A DNA stretch of 64,000 nucleotides. Origin: Bradyrhizobium sp. SSBR45G (GTDB taxonomy: Bacteria > Pseudomonadota > Alphaproteobacteria > Rhizobiales > Xanthobacteraceae). Made by a program: the position numbers and the translations under genes. Positions 53,382 through 62,166 of the stretch are shown piece by piece (the first letter of the stretch is position 1; each line of letters starts with the position of its first letter). The DNA is taken from NCBI RefSeq assembly GCF_030159255.1, contig NZ_BSCT01000027.1, forward strand, positions 1-64,000. Reading direction: 5' to 3'. The notes beneath the pieces are model-generated. The model was not told the origin of the DNA. It worked only from the letters and a program-made list of their open reading frames with translations, and searched no databases.

Positions 53382-55148
53382 TCAGCGGCCGCCGCGCGAG
53401 AGCATTTCGAAGCGGTAGTTGACGCCGATCAGCGCAGTGTGAAGCTGCGTCTTCTGGCTCACCACGTTCGGACCGCCGGTCACCGCCGCCGCGCCCGGCA
53501 AGGTGCCGGTCACGGTGCCGAAATCGGCGTAGTCATATTCGGCGAAGGCCGACCAGTTGCGCGCGAACATCCATTCGACACCGGCGCCGACCGTCCAGCC
53601 GCTGCGGTTGAACGCCGCCATGGCGGTTTGACCGGTGGCGTTGTTGACGACCGCGACGCTGGTTCGCGTCCACGCCGCACCGCCTCTCACATAGGCCATG
53701 ATCTCCGGAGTCACCAGATAGCCCGCGCGCAGCGTGGCGGTGTAGAGGTTCCGCGTCGCCGAGTTTATTGTCAGCTGCGGCCCCAGCGCGCTGGAGCCGT
53801 TGATGACGCCAAGATCGGCCATCGCCTGGACGCCGAGAACGAGACGATCGATCTGATAGTCGCAGCCGACCTGCAGGCCGCCGATCGCATCGCTGCCATT
53901 GGCGGAGACCGCGGTCGGAAGCTGCAGAGCCGCATTGGCGACGGGCACCGCACCGCCGCCCGCGACCGGAGGCGGATTCTGCGCACCACCATTGTTGCCT
54001 TGCTGCGGCGGGTTCGGCTGGCCGCCACCATTGTTCGGCGGCGGGTTGTTCGGCGGCGGCGGATTCTTCGGCGGCCAGCCGGGCTTCACCGGCGGCTTCC
54101 AGGCATGGTCACCGTGATGATAGTTGCCGTCGTGCTTCTGCCAGTCGTCCTTGTCCTTCTGCCAGCCGTCCTTCCAATTGTCCTTCTGCCAAGCGTCCTT
54201 CTGCCAAGTGTCCTTGTCGTGCTTGTCATAGGCGGGCTGCTTCTGCCAGCCATAGCCGCCCTGCTTGTCGTTCTTGTCGCCGTCGTCCTTGTCCGGCTTC
54301 AGCCAGGCATAGCGCTCGTACTCGCCCTTCGACGGCTGCTTCGACCAGCCAAAGGCCGGCTTGTCGTGATCGTCGTCCTTCTTGCCGCCCCAGCCGCCCG
54401 AATCATGCTTGTCGTGCTCATCGTGCCGCAGCCAGGCATAACGGTCGGAATAGCCGCTGGAATGCAGCTGTGACCAGCCGCCCGACTTGTCGTGGTCGTC
54501 GTCGCGCCCCTTGTCGGACCAGCCGGAGACGACATGCTTGTCGTCTTTATACTTGTCGTCCTTGTACGGCTTCGCCTGCCACGGCCAATCATGATCCGCG
54601 TGCTTGTTGTCGCCACCGTTCCAGCCAGACTTCGGCCAATGATAGCCATCATCATGGTCGGGCTTGTCGTGCTTCTGATCGTACTTCGTCCACTTGTGAT
54701 CTTTGTAGTTGTCCTCGTGATGATACTTGCCGGGCTGCCACCATCCCTTGTCGCCATGGTGACCATAGACCGGTGGCTTGTAGGGCGGCTTGTAAGGCGG
54801 CTTCCATCCACCATTGTTCCCGCCGGGGTTGTTCGGCGGCGGCGGGTTCGGCGGCGGATTGGCAACCACAGGCGGTTTGGCCGGAGGCGGGTTAGCGGCG
54901 TTGCCGCCGGGCTGCTGGACAGGCTGAAGGGGCGCCGCATTGGCGACCTGGCTCCAATTCTGCTGCTGACGCGACCACGCCATGCCGGCGTTGGCGCCGG
55001 CGTGGCAGCCACTCCACCTGTAGGCGAAGACGTCGGGCGGCGGGAGCGGCGGGGGCAGGGCGAGATCAGTCGCCCAGACCGATGTCGTACTTCCTGCGAA
55101 AGTCGATAGGCAAAGACACACGCCAAATACGCGACGCATCGAACTCAT
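53382..55148 (-). CDS. Omp25/31-like outer-membrane beta-barrel with a giant Trp/Lys/Asp/His-rich insert
   Basis: A 588-residue protein. Residues 1-26 are a signal peptide (VWA/TDL). Residues 41-58 match the first barrel strand, and residues about 405-580 the remaining strands ending NYRF, as in OmpA-like porins. Between them lie about 345 extra residues: a Pro/Asn/Gly-rich segment (71-128), a segment rich in Trp, Tyr, Lys, Asp and His (129-350) with WQKD repeats and two RYAWL units 43 apart, and a second Pro/Asn/Gly segment (351-400). The insert replaces an external loop, so it should be exposed. Cys48 and Cys429 sit at strand ends where Phe/Tyr are usual. Confidence 0.85.
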   Translation of the reverse strand: MSSMRRVFGVCLCLSTFAGSTTSVWATDLALPPPLPPPDVFAYRWSGCHAGANAGMAWSRQQQNWSQVANAAPLQPVQQPGGNAANPPPAKPPVVANPPPNPPPPNNPGGNNGGWKPPYKPPYKPPVYGHHGDKGWWQPGKYHHEDNYKDHKWTKYDQKHDKPDHDDGYHWPKSGWNGGDNKHADHDWPWQAKPYKDDKYKDDKHVVSGWSDKGRDDDHDKSGGWSQLHSSGYSDRYAWLRHDEHDKHDSGGWGGKKDDDHDKPAFGWSKQPSKGEYERYAWLKPDKDDGDKNDKQGGYGWQKQPAYDKHDKDTWQKDAWQKDNWKDGWQKDKDDWQKHDGNYHHGDHAWKPPVKPGWPPKNPPPPNNPPPNNGGGQPNPPQQGNNGGAQNPPPVAGGGAVPVANAALQLPTAVSANGSDAIGGLQVGCDYQIDRLVLGVQAMADLGVINGSSALGPQLTINSATRNLYTATLRAGYLVTPEIMAYVRGGAAWTRTSVAVVNNATGQTAMAAFNRSGWTVGAGVEWMFARNWSAFAEYDYADFGTVTGTLPGAAAVTGGPNVVSQKTQLHTALIGVNYRFEMLSRGGR

Positions 55149-55826
55149 AACTCCTGAACACGTGCCGCAACAAACGACGCCCGCATCAGGAGGATCAGAA
55201 TGTGTCGCGAACTGAATTGAAAAATGTCATTCGAAAGGAATGCGGATCGCGACGCTGACGCGATCGAAATTGGATGTTGAGTGTTGCACGCAAGATGCAG
55301 AATTCTGGCGAAAAGAAGCTGGCCGCGCCTCGCGACGGCGCTCTGCGCAGGCGCGCTCGATGTCGTGCCGCGGATCGCGTGCGCGGTCGACGACGATCCG
55401 TCGACGACGATGCGTCGCGCGCGCAGCGCTGCTGCAGGGTGTTTTGCACATCCCGCGCCGCCCCGATCGTACGCCAAGCGGCTTGCGCGGCGGACAACTA
55501 CACGCGCCGATTGCGCGGCGAGCACCGCGTCACACTGTCATGCCCGCTCCATGTTGGAGTCCCATTTCGACGTGCCGGCCAATCAGCAGCGCAAGCCGAT
55601 CTCGGCAACACGGCGGCGCATGCGGCCGATCCACCACGACATCGTCACGCCATCGATCCGCGCACACCGCGGCGCTCGTTGCCGCAATCGCACCGAATGC
55701 GGCGACAAGCCGCCGGCGTGATGGCGAATGATCAGCAACACGGGCGGCGACGCGTCCGCATTTCGGCTGGCGGGATGATTGATGCGCGGCGGCGCGTTCA
55801 ACGACGCAGTGACAGCGACGGACAGC
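55149..55826. other. 678-base region without a supported gene
   Basis: Lies between the outer-membrane gene and the third diguanylate cyclase gene, both on the minus strand. The 150 bases next to 55149 are less GC-rich than the surroundings and probably hold the porin promoter. The part at about 55389-55414 has GTCGACGACGAT twice, 15 bases apart. Open frames here are Arg/Ala-rich products of GC bias and look non-coding. Confidence 0.55.
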
Positions 55827-57014
55827 TCACGCCGACATGGCCTCCGGCCGAAGATCCGCCTCATCGACCCAGCGATTGCGGCCGAAGCGCTTGGCCGCAT
55901 AGAGCGCGTCGTCGGCGCGCGCCAGCGCCACCGACGGGCTGGTCGCGGCGGCGTCCGCGACATGGACCAGACCGAGGCTGATGGTGACGATGGCAAGCCC
56001 GTCCGGCCGCGCCGGATGCGGAATCTGCAGCGCCCGCACGCGCTCGACGACGTGCTCGGCGAGCCGCGCCGCCGCGGCGGCCGACAGGCCGCGGGCATGG
56101 ACGGTGAACTCCTCGCCGCCGAACCGCGCCGCCGCGGCGCCGGCCTCGCCGGCGACCTCGCGCAGCGCGGCCGCCACCTGCCGCAGGCAGTCATCGCCGG
56201 TCGGATGGCCGAGATGATCGTTGAACGCCTTGAAGTGATCGATGTCGATCATCATCACGGCCACCGTCCCATCCTCGGCGAACCAGGCCGCCAGCGTGCT
56301 GTCGAGCGCGCGGCGGTTCGGCAGCGCAGTCAGCGGATCGGTCAGCGACAGGTCCTTGAACAGCCGGCTGGCCTCGCTCGCCGCCTGCGCCGCCTCGCGC
56401 GCGTCGAACTCGCGCAGGAACGACACGCAGCGGTTCAGCTCGCTCTTCCAGTTGGCATAGAGCGTCAGCACCGCGCCGGTCACGATCTGGATCACGAAGG
56501 CCGTGCGGAGATCCTGATGCAGGCCGGCCTTCATCAGCGCGGCCGCGACCGCGAGCGCGAGCGCGGCGGCCGTGAACAGGATCGCGAAGCGGAAGCGCAG
56601 CATCAGCAGCATGTTGCCGAACACGAAGGTCAGCGGAAACTCGCCGAATGTGTAGGCGGAGAATGCGCTGTCGGAGATGTAGAACAGCCAGATCGGCACC
56701 ACGAAGGCATTGAGGACGCCGATCGTCATCAGCCATTCGCGCGTCCGCGCATTGACGGACCCGATCAGCCAGATCAGCGCGATCGAGACCGGCGTCACCG
56801 CGAGCCCGCGCAGCACGAAGACCGCGGACATCACGTCGTCGAGCAGCAGAACTCCGGTAAAGTTGTAGACATTAAAGAGACATAAACCAACCGCGATGGA
56901 ACGCCTGAGCTCGGCGATGCGCTGGGCGCGCGCATCGTGCTCATACGCCTGCTCGACCTCGGGCGAGAACCGCAGCAGCAGGTCGAGGCGGCTGGGCAGG
57001 GCCGGATTGCTCAT
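55827..57014 (-). CDS. Membrane diguanylate cyclase (GGEEF)
   Basis: A 395-residue protein with about six hydrophobic segments followed by a GGDEF domain. LTDPLTALPNRRALDS, DIDHFKAFNDHLGH and RFGGEEFTV indicate an active cyclase. The residues before AAARF-GGEEF do not contain RxxD, so the I-site is missing. The membrane part differs from those of the other two cyclases in the window (the N-terminus is charged, with SPEVEQAYEHDARA). The start at 57014 is the first Met that fits; a longer frame adds an unlike tail. Confidence 0.92.
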   Translation of the reverse strand: MSNPALPSRLDLLLRFSPEVEQAYEHDARAQRIAELRRSIAVGLCLFNVYNFTGVLLLDDVMSAVFVLRGLAVTPVSIALIWLIGSVNARTREWLMTIGVLNAFVVPIWLFYISDSAFSAYTFGEFPLTFVFGNMLLMLRFRFAILFTAAALALAVAAALMKAGLHQDLRTAFVIQIVTGAVLTLYANWKSELNRCVSFLREFDAREAAQAASEASRLFKDLSLTDPLTALPNRRALDSTLAAWFAEDGTVAVMMIDIDHFKAFNDHLGHPTGDDCLRQVAAALREVAGEAGAAAARFGGEEFTVHARGLSAAAAARLAEHVVERVRALQIPHPARPDGLAIVTISLGLVHVADAAATSPSVALARADDALYAAKRFGRNRWVDEADLRPEAMSA

Positions 57015-57198
57015 CTGTTCCGCGGATGTCCTCGAGTTTGCCGGCCCTTCTCTGCAGGACCGCGGCAAAACCTTAGGGACGAGGCCCTAACCGCCAGCTA
57101 ACGCTGCGCCGGCCCGGATCCGGCGTGAAGGCACGACGCCCGGCCGCGGCAGCCGTCGGATCCACCCTCGCCGGCGCGCGCCGATGCCGCCGCCTGCG

Positions 57199-58074
57199 TC
57201 ACCGCACCCGCTGCCAGCCCTTCGGTGTCCAGCGCAGCAGCATGTTGGAGAGCGGCTTCGGTGCACGGACCGTGAGATTGGCGGCGAGCGTCCGCAGCGC
57301 GTCGATCGCGGTCGGCGAGTCCTCGCCGCTATAGAGCACCAGATCCGGCGACGGTGCGGCCACGATCAGCACACCGCCCTGCGCCTGCGCCAGAGGCGCC
57401 CAGCTGTCGATCAGCGCCAGCCGGCTGCTCTCATAATAATCGCCGGTGATGTGGCCGAACTGTCCCGCCGGCATCGGCTTCGCGACCGTCATGATCGGCT
57501 TGAGCCGGCTGCGCACATTGGCGAGGCCCGTGGCGACGGCCTGCTCCGGCGAAAGCCCGAGCGCCGCCAGATCCGGCGCGGCCAGGATCTTCGTGGTCCG
57601 CGACGAATCCAGCACCGGCACGATCACGAGCCCCTCGACCAGCGGCCGCGTCGTCGCCACGCCGCTTGCGCCGAGCTGCTCCACGGCACGCTGCATGTCG
57701 GCGGCCTGCCGCACCACGACGCGCAGGCTGTCCTTGGCCGGCTTCGCGGTCGCCGTCCGCGTCGCCTGCACCACCCCATTTACATAAGTGTCGATCTCCT
57801 TGAGACAGCCGGCCCGGTCGGCGGTCCTGCAGAACGCCTGGATGCGGTCGAGATTGGCCTGCAGCGGCCCGATTGTGAGCGTCAGCGGCCCCTTGATCTC
57901 GACCGGCATGGGGCGCACGGCCGCGCGCACGCGCTGGGCCACGAAATCGGTGAAGGCGGCCTCGCTGGTAGGGACCTGCTGGGCGACGGCGGTGCCGGCG
58001 AGCAGCAGCAGCGCGGCAAAGGCGGCCGCGGCGCGTCGGACGGCACGCCGCTGCATAACGATCGAACGGGACAT
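57199..58074 (-). CDS. Secreted protein of unknown function (DUF1444-like)
   Basis: A 291-residue protein with a signal peptide (Arg-rich start, hydrophobic AAAAFAALLLLAGTAVA, cleavage before QQVPT). The phrase LGLSPEQAVATGLANVRSRL recalls DUF1444 proteins, which are otherwise cytoplasmic in Firmicutes, so the match is tentative. A second Met at 58056 is possible. No neighbour explains its role. Confidence 0.65.
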   Translation of the reverse strand: MSRSIVMQRRAVRRAAAAFAALLLLAGTAVAQQVPTSEAAFTDFVAQRVRAAVRPMPVEIKGPLTLTIGPLQANLDRIQAFCRTADRAGCLKEIDTYVNGVVQATRTATAKPAKDSLRVVVRQAADMQRAVEQLGASGVATTRPLVEGLVIVPVLDSSRTTKILAAPDLAALGLSPEQAVATGLANVRSRLKPIMTVAKPMPAGQFGHITGDYYESSRLALIDSWAPLAQAQGGVLIVAAPSPDLVLYSGEDSPTAIDALRTLAANLTVRAPKPLSNMLLRWTPKGWQRVR

Positions 58075-58192
58075 CGGGACCAGGCGCCGAACTCGGATGC
58101 GGTGGGAATGGGAACCCATCCTCACCGAGCGGCGGCCGCAAATCAATCGCCGATCGCGCGGCGGTCACGCATCCCCCGCCGCCCCAGCCCGC

Positions 58193-59188
58193 TCACGGAT
58201 TGCGCCGCGAGAACGAGATCGCATAGGCGCCGTTGCGGATGTCGATCATCGGATCGTCCGACGCCTCGACGCCGTCGGTGAGCTGGCCGGGCAGGAACAA
58301 CAGCTTCTTCTGCGCGGCGTCGCTGTCGGCGACCGCCTTGTCGATCGTGAGCACGCCGAGCTCGACCAGCTTGCGATCGTCCGGCCACGGTTTGGCTGGA
58401 TCCTTGGTATCGTCGCCGGCGGCCGCAAGCTGCGCCATGAAGCGGAACGCGACCGGCCCCTGCTTCAGCCGCGCCGGCAGCTCGGTCATCAGGAAGTCCG
58501 GCCCGCGCTTGGCGGCCTCGGCCTTGTCGAGATGCACGATTTTCTCCGGCAGCATCTGCCAGCGGATGGCCTGCTTCTGGCCAGCCTTGTTGACGAGCAC
58601 GAAGGCGTTGACGCCGAAATAGGCCTCGCTGGCAAAGCTGTCCGGCGTCGCGATGGTGCCGAGCGCGGCCGGCACCGACGGGTGACTGCCGATGAACTGC
58701 TCGATCTTGGTCGGCTTGGCCGCGCCGGGCCCGCTGTCCGCAATCGCCAGGAACAGGTCGCGCAGCTCCGCCGCCGTCGAGACCGGGAAGAATTTGAGCG
58801 AGTTGATCACGATGTCCATGTCGCTGCCGTCGGCGAGATGGAACTTCACGGCCATGCCATGCGGATTGGCATCGTCGGACCCGTCGGGCAGGTTCGGCAC
58901 GCCGGTGGAATCCGAGAAGCGCACCGTCACCGGGATTTCAGCCCCGCTGAACAGCGACGCCTTGCTCAAGCCCGCGGCTTCCGCCGACGGCTTGAACTTG
59001 CCCTCGACCACCACGCCCTTGGCGTGATTGGCGCGGAACCCGGCATGGACGCCGAACACCTTGTTCATCGCATTGACGACCTGCTCCTCGACCGGCGCGT
59101 CCTGCGCCAAGGCTTGCTGCGCTGATGTCATGGCGGCAAAGGAGAGGCCTAGTCCGATCAGCGCAGCAAGATGTTTGCGGTTCGTCAT
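58193..59188 (-). CDS. Periplasmic catalase-related peroxidase (SrpA-like)
   Basis: A 331-residue haem protein of the minimal-catalase group. Residues 1-29 are a signal peptide (AQQALAQ/DAP). H55 in ANHAKGVVVEGKF is the distal His, VRFSDSTG and NPHGMAVKFHL are catalase blocks and NSLKFFP follows; the chain is shorter than true catalases, which lose peroxidase-specific parts. AGGAG lies seven bases before the ATG at 59188. Confidence 0.85.
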   Translation of the reverse strand: MTNRKHLAALIGLGLSFAAMTSAQQALAQDAPVEEQVVNAMNKVFGVHAGFRANHAKGVVVEGKFKPSAEAAGLSKASLFSGAEIPVTVRFSDSTGVPNLPDGSDDANPHGMAVKFHLADGSDMDIVINSLKFFPVSTAAELRDLFLAIADSGPGAAKPTKIEQFIGSHPSVPAALGTIATPDSFASEAYFGVNAFVLVNKAGQKQAIRWQMLPEKIVHLDKAEAAKRGPDFLMTELPARLKQGPVAFRFMAQLAAAGDDTKDPAKPWPDDRKLVELGVLTIDKAVADSDAAQKKLLFLPGQLTDGVEASDDPMIDIRNGAYAISFSRRNP

Positions 59189-59284
59189 CAGCAGCTCCTG
59201 TTGTGGCGAGTATCGCATCATCAGACCACAAAATCGCGACACGAGCGACCATCGTGTCGACGTCTCGGCCGCCGTGTGGATCCC

Positions 59285-59585
59285 TTTCACGCGCCGAGCT
59301 TTACGATCAGCGTCGGCGGCTGATGCTTGCGGAAAATAGACCTGGACCTTGGGATAGAGCGGCAGGTTGGTGCGATGGTCGTAGAGCATGTCGATCGGAA
59401 TGCCGGCATTGCCGGGCCGGTCGAGCAGGGCTCGATCGTGAACCCAATTGTCCGGCGCAACGCAGTGATCTCCAACGTCACCCGCTTGGTGAGCGGCTTG
59501 CGATGCTCCTCGGAGTGGTCGGCCCAATAGGCTTTGATCGGGTTCCAGAACGCCTTCAGGCCCTCGTCATAGGCACCGCCGCGCT
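59285..59585 (-). pseudogene. Remnant of an alpha/beta-hydrolase gene
   Basis: Reading the minus strand in three consecutive frames gives AYDEGLKAFWNPIKAYWADH, then DNWVHDRALLDRPGNAG and YDHRTNLPLYPKVQVYF, then RKHQPPTLIVKLGA. Together these make the middle of a hydrolase of the kind ending in HQPPTLIVWGKND, interrupted by at least two frameshifts and missing both ends, including the usual nucleophile and catalytic His parts. It overlaps the end of the VOC gene by about 30 bases. Confidence 0.65.
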
Positions 59586-59954
59586 GATCGTGACATGATA
59601 GCCATCGGGATCGCGCAGCGAGAACTCCGCGGTTCCCGTGTTGGGGTTCACATGCGGCTCCTCGTCGAGCGCCGCTGCCAGCTCCCGCGCCCGCGTCAGC
59701 GCCGCATCGAAGTCCTCCACCCGGAAGAACAGCAGCAGGCCGTTGCCGAACGTGGCCATGTGCGGCAACGTGAGCGACGGATGCTCATGCGCGCCCCAGG
59801 CATGACAGCAGAGCAGCACCGTTCCGTCAGACTCGACGACTTGCCCGAAATAGCTGTGCACCGGCGGCGTCTCGGGCAGGCCCAGCAGCCTTTGATACCA
59901 CGCCGTGCTGCGGCGCACGTCGGCGACGCCGATGATCGTCCACAGCCGCGTCAT
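59556..59954 (-). CDS. VOC-family (glyoxalase/bleomycin-resistance fold) protein
   Basis: A 132-residue single-domain VOC protein. Two beta-alpha-beta-beta-beta units are visible (VADVRRSTAWYQRLLGLPE and the second half with RVEDFDAALTRARELA, ending EFSLRDPDGYHVTIS). The terminal Glu in the second unit suits metal binding, but the reaction cannot be predicted. Its 3' end overlaps the hydrolase remnant. Confidence 0.82.
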   Translation of the reverse strand: MTRLWTIIGVADVRRSTAWYQRLLGLPETPPVHSYFGQVVESDGTVLLCCHAWGAHEHPSLTLPHMATFGNGLLLFFRVEDFDAALTRARELAAALDEEPHVNPNTGTAEFSLRDPDGYHVTISAAVPMTRA

Positions 59955-60241
59955 CTGGTCCTCCCTGGTGGATTGCCGCGCGAATGCCTCAGTCTCGCTG
60001 CGACCGCACCGACATCAACGCGTCAGCGGCCATGCCGATCCGGCAAGACATCCCGGCAAGACATCCGGACAAGGCAGCGCGCAGCATCATCCGCGCCTTG
60101 CGGCCACAGCCGGAATGTCCCTATTGTATCCAAGCGTGCCCGCGTCTCCATCGCCTCCGCGATGCCTCGGTCCGGATCCGGCATCGTGACGATGTTCGAC
60201 CGTGAGGTCGGACCGGACGCGCCCATGACGGAGTTTCAACA

Positions 60242-60772
60242 GTGCCCGCACCGGAAAGCTTCCCCATCGACAGGGTCCATGTGCCCGACAAGAAGCGCAA
60301 GACGCTCAAGCCGGAGGTGGTCGACGCGCTCGCCGAAAGCATCCTGGAGTCCGGCCAGCGCGAGCCCATCCTCGTCCGCCGCGAGAAGGACCACTACGTC
60401 CTGGTCGAAGGCCTGCACCGCCTCGAGGCCTGCAAGGCCCTCGGCGAGCCCGCCATCAAGGGCCGCTTGATCTCAGCCGAGGAAGCCCGCCAGCGCGAGC
60501 TGCCGCCGCCGCCGATCGATCCGGAGCGCGAGAAGATGGAGCGGCTGCGCAAGCTGCGGCTGGAGCGGGAGGAAGCCGAGAAGCTCGCGGCGTCGTCGCG
60601 CGGCGGCTCGGCGGCCCACACTGCGACACGTGCGCGCGGGCCTGCTGACACGGCAAACCGCAGCGGCCGCGCCGGTGCCGCCAAGCCGGCACGGTCCGGC
60701 GCCGCTGCGGCAGCGCCCAAGACGCTGTCCGACTGGATCAAGCAGCAGGAGCGCAGCGGCGGCCGCTACTGA
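60242..60772 (+). CDS. ParB-N/sulfiredoxin-fold domain protein with basic tail
   Basis: A 176-residue protein. Residues 1-85 have the ParB N-terminal fold: IDRVHVPDKKRKTLKPEVVDALAESI, REPILVRR and the phosphate-binding VEGLHRLEACKALG. A charged helix (ISAEEARQRELP... EREKMERLRKLRLEREEAEKLA) and an Ala/Arg/Gly-rich tail follow, ending LSDWIKQQERSGGRY. No helix-turn-helix centromere-binding domain and no ParA partner are present, so a chromosome-partition role is unlikely. Start GTG at 60242 with GACGGAG eight bases ahead. Confidence 0.75.
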   Translation: MPAPESFPIDRVHVPDKKRKTLKPEVVDALAESILESGQREPILVRREKDHYVLVEGLHRLEACKALGEPAIKGRLISAEEARQRELPPPPIDPEREKMERLRKLRLEREEAEKLAASSRGGSAAHTATRARGPADTANRSGRAGAAKPARSGAAAAAPKTLSDWIKQQERSGGRY

Positions 60773-60991
60773 TCGTCCCGCGTCGCCAGGGCGATCACGT
60801 CCGACGATCTGAGCTCTGCGTTCGTCTCGCTCTCGGCCATGGCCGGGACGGGGCCTGGCATCACGGCGTGGATCGAAGTCCGACTACCAAGTTGGACCAG
60901 CCTATGCGATCGTCTGCGGGCCGCGAGCTGCTTGCCTGCGCCGCTGCATTGCAGTTCACCCATCGCCTGTCAGGCCATCGAGAGGACGCCC

Positions 60992-61750
60992 ATGCCAACC
61001 GCCATCTATCCAAGCCTGAAGAACCGCACGGTGCTGGTGACCGGCGGCGGCTCCGGGATCGGTGAGGCGATCGTCCGCAATTTTCTCGGCCAGGGCGCGC
61101 GCGTCGCCTTCATCGACATCGATCGCGAGGCGTCGGACAAGCTGCTCGCCAGCCTGCCGGCCGAAGCCCGCATCCACTTCGCGCATGCCGACCTCAGAGA
61201 CGTCGCCGCATTGCGCGCCGCGATCGATGGCGCGCGCGAGGCGCTCGGCCCGATCACCGTCCTCGTCAACAACGCCGCGCGCGACGACCGCCACACCATC
61301 GACGAGGTCACGCCGGACTATTGGGACGAGCGCATGGCCGTCAACCTCAAGCACCAGTTCTTCGCCGCCCAGGCGGTGGCGCAGGACATGACCCAGGCCG
61401 GCGGCGGCGCGATCATCAATCTGGGCTCGGTGAGCTGGGTGCTCGGCCAGGGCGGCATGCCCTGCTACACGACCGCGAAATCCGCCATCCAGGGCCTGAC
61501 CCGCGCGCTGGCCCGCGACCTCGGCCCGGCCAACATCCGCGTCAACTCGATCCTCCCCGGCTGGACCATGACCGAGCGCCAGCTCAAGCTCTGGCTCACG
61601 CCCGAAGGCGAAGCCGAGCTGATGCAGCGCCAATGCCTCAAGCGCAAGATCATGCCCGACGACATCGCCCGCGTCGTGCTGTTCTTCGCCTCGGACGACA
61701 GCGGGGCGTGCACGAACCAGAACTACATCGTGGATGGCGGGTGGGTGTGA
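60992..61750 (+). CDS. SDR family oxidoreductase
   Basis: A 252-residue classical short-chain dehydrogenase. TGGGSGIG at about residue 19 and the acidic end of strand two (FIDIDRE) favour NAD; NNAARDD, NLGSVSW and the catalytic YTTAK are present, and GWTMTERQ lies in the substrate loop. The C-terminus NYIVDGGWV is typical. Substrate not predictable; similar enzymes act on sugars or hydroxy acids. Monocistronic. Confidence 0.88.
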   Translation: MPTAIYPSLKNRTVLVTGGGSGIGEAIVRNFLGQGARVAFIDIDREASDKLLASLPAEARIHFAHADLRDVAALRAAIDGAREALGPITVLVNNAARDDRHTIDEVTPDYWDERMAVNLKHQFFAAQAVAQDMTQAGGGAIINLGSVSWVLGQGGMPCYTTAKSAIQGLTRALARDLGPANIRVNSILPGWTMTERQLKLWLTPEGEAELMQRQCLKRKIMPDDIARVVLFFASDDSGACTNQNYIVDGGWV

Positions 61751-61872
61751 GGGGCCTGCCGGCGCGCGCGGAACCCGACCCGCGCCCGCAGGCTCTTCGT
61801 CATGACGTGGGAACATCCTTGGCCCCCGGCGAGTTCATCCCGGCTGGGGAGACGACAACCAAGGAGTCCACC

Positions 61873-62067
61873 ATGGCAAGAGACGAGCATAACAAGGCGG
61901 CCGAGCACCACGACAACGCCGCCAAGGCTCATCGTTCCGCCGCCGAACTGCACGGCAAGGGCGATCACGCGAAGGGCAAGGAGCACGCCAGCAGTGCGAA
62001 GCAGCACTCGCAGACGGCCAGCCAGCACAGCGACCAGGCGCACGCGAAGAGCCAGCAGCAGAAGTAA
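61873..62067 (+). CDS. Small His/Ala/Lys-rich hydrophilic protein
   Basis: A 64-residue protein preceded by AAGGAG at six bases and followed by a strong terminator, which supports it as a real gene. It has no hydrophobic core: His occurs about every three to eight residues in AEHH, KAHR, ELHG, KEHA, KQHS, SQHS and QAHAK, alternating with Ala/Lys/Ser/Gln. Such proteins are often stress-induced or metal-binding, but I do not recognise a family. Confidence 0.7.
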   Translation: MARDEHNKAAEHHDNAAKAHRSAAELHGKGDHAKGKEHASSAKQHSQTASQHSDQAHAKSQQQK

Positions 62068-62077
62068 CGCAACGGAA

Positions 62078-62099
62078 AGGCCCGGGTCACCCCGGGCCT
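62078..62099 (+). terminator. Terminator-like hairpin after the small protein gene
   Basis: AGGCCCGGG pairs exactly with CCCGGGCCT around TCAC, 11 bases after the stop codon. It lies between convergent genes and may serve both. Confidence 0.7.
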
Positions 62100-62166
62100 C
62101 GCCGCGTTTAATTGGGTCAGAACCGGCGCGCGGTCACCGCCGCCAAGCGCGACGGCGGGGCTGCCG

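Noticed and set aside
54100..54800. Repetitive DNA that might suggest a CRISPR or tandem array
   Set aside because: The repeats are imperfect and codon-phased, encoding the Trp/Lys/Asp-rich insert of the porin; there are no constant spacers.
55145..55731. Frames on both strands in the gap upstream of the porin gene
   Set aside because: Arg/Ala-rich with no conserved pattern and competing frames on both strands.
60242..60772. Chromosome-partition ParB
   Set aside because: Only the N-terminal fold is present; no helix-turn-helix, dimerisation domain, parA or parS-like sites nearby.
61810..61835. GGAAC resembling an EcfG general-stress -35 box ahead of the small His-rich protein
   Set aside because: No CGTT-type -10 at 16-17 bases; only a poor GAGTT is present.
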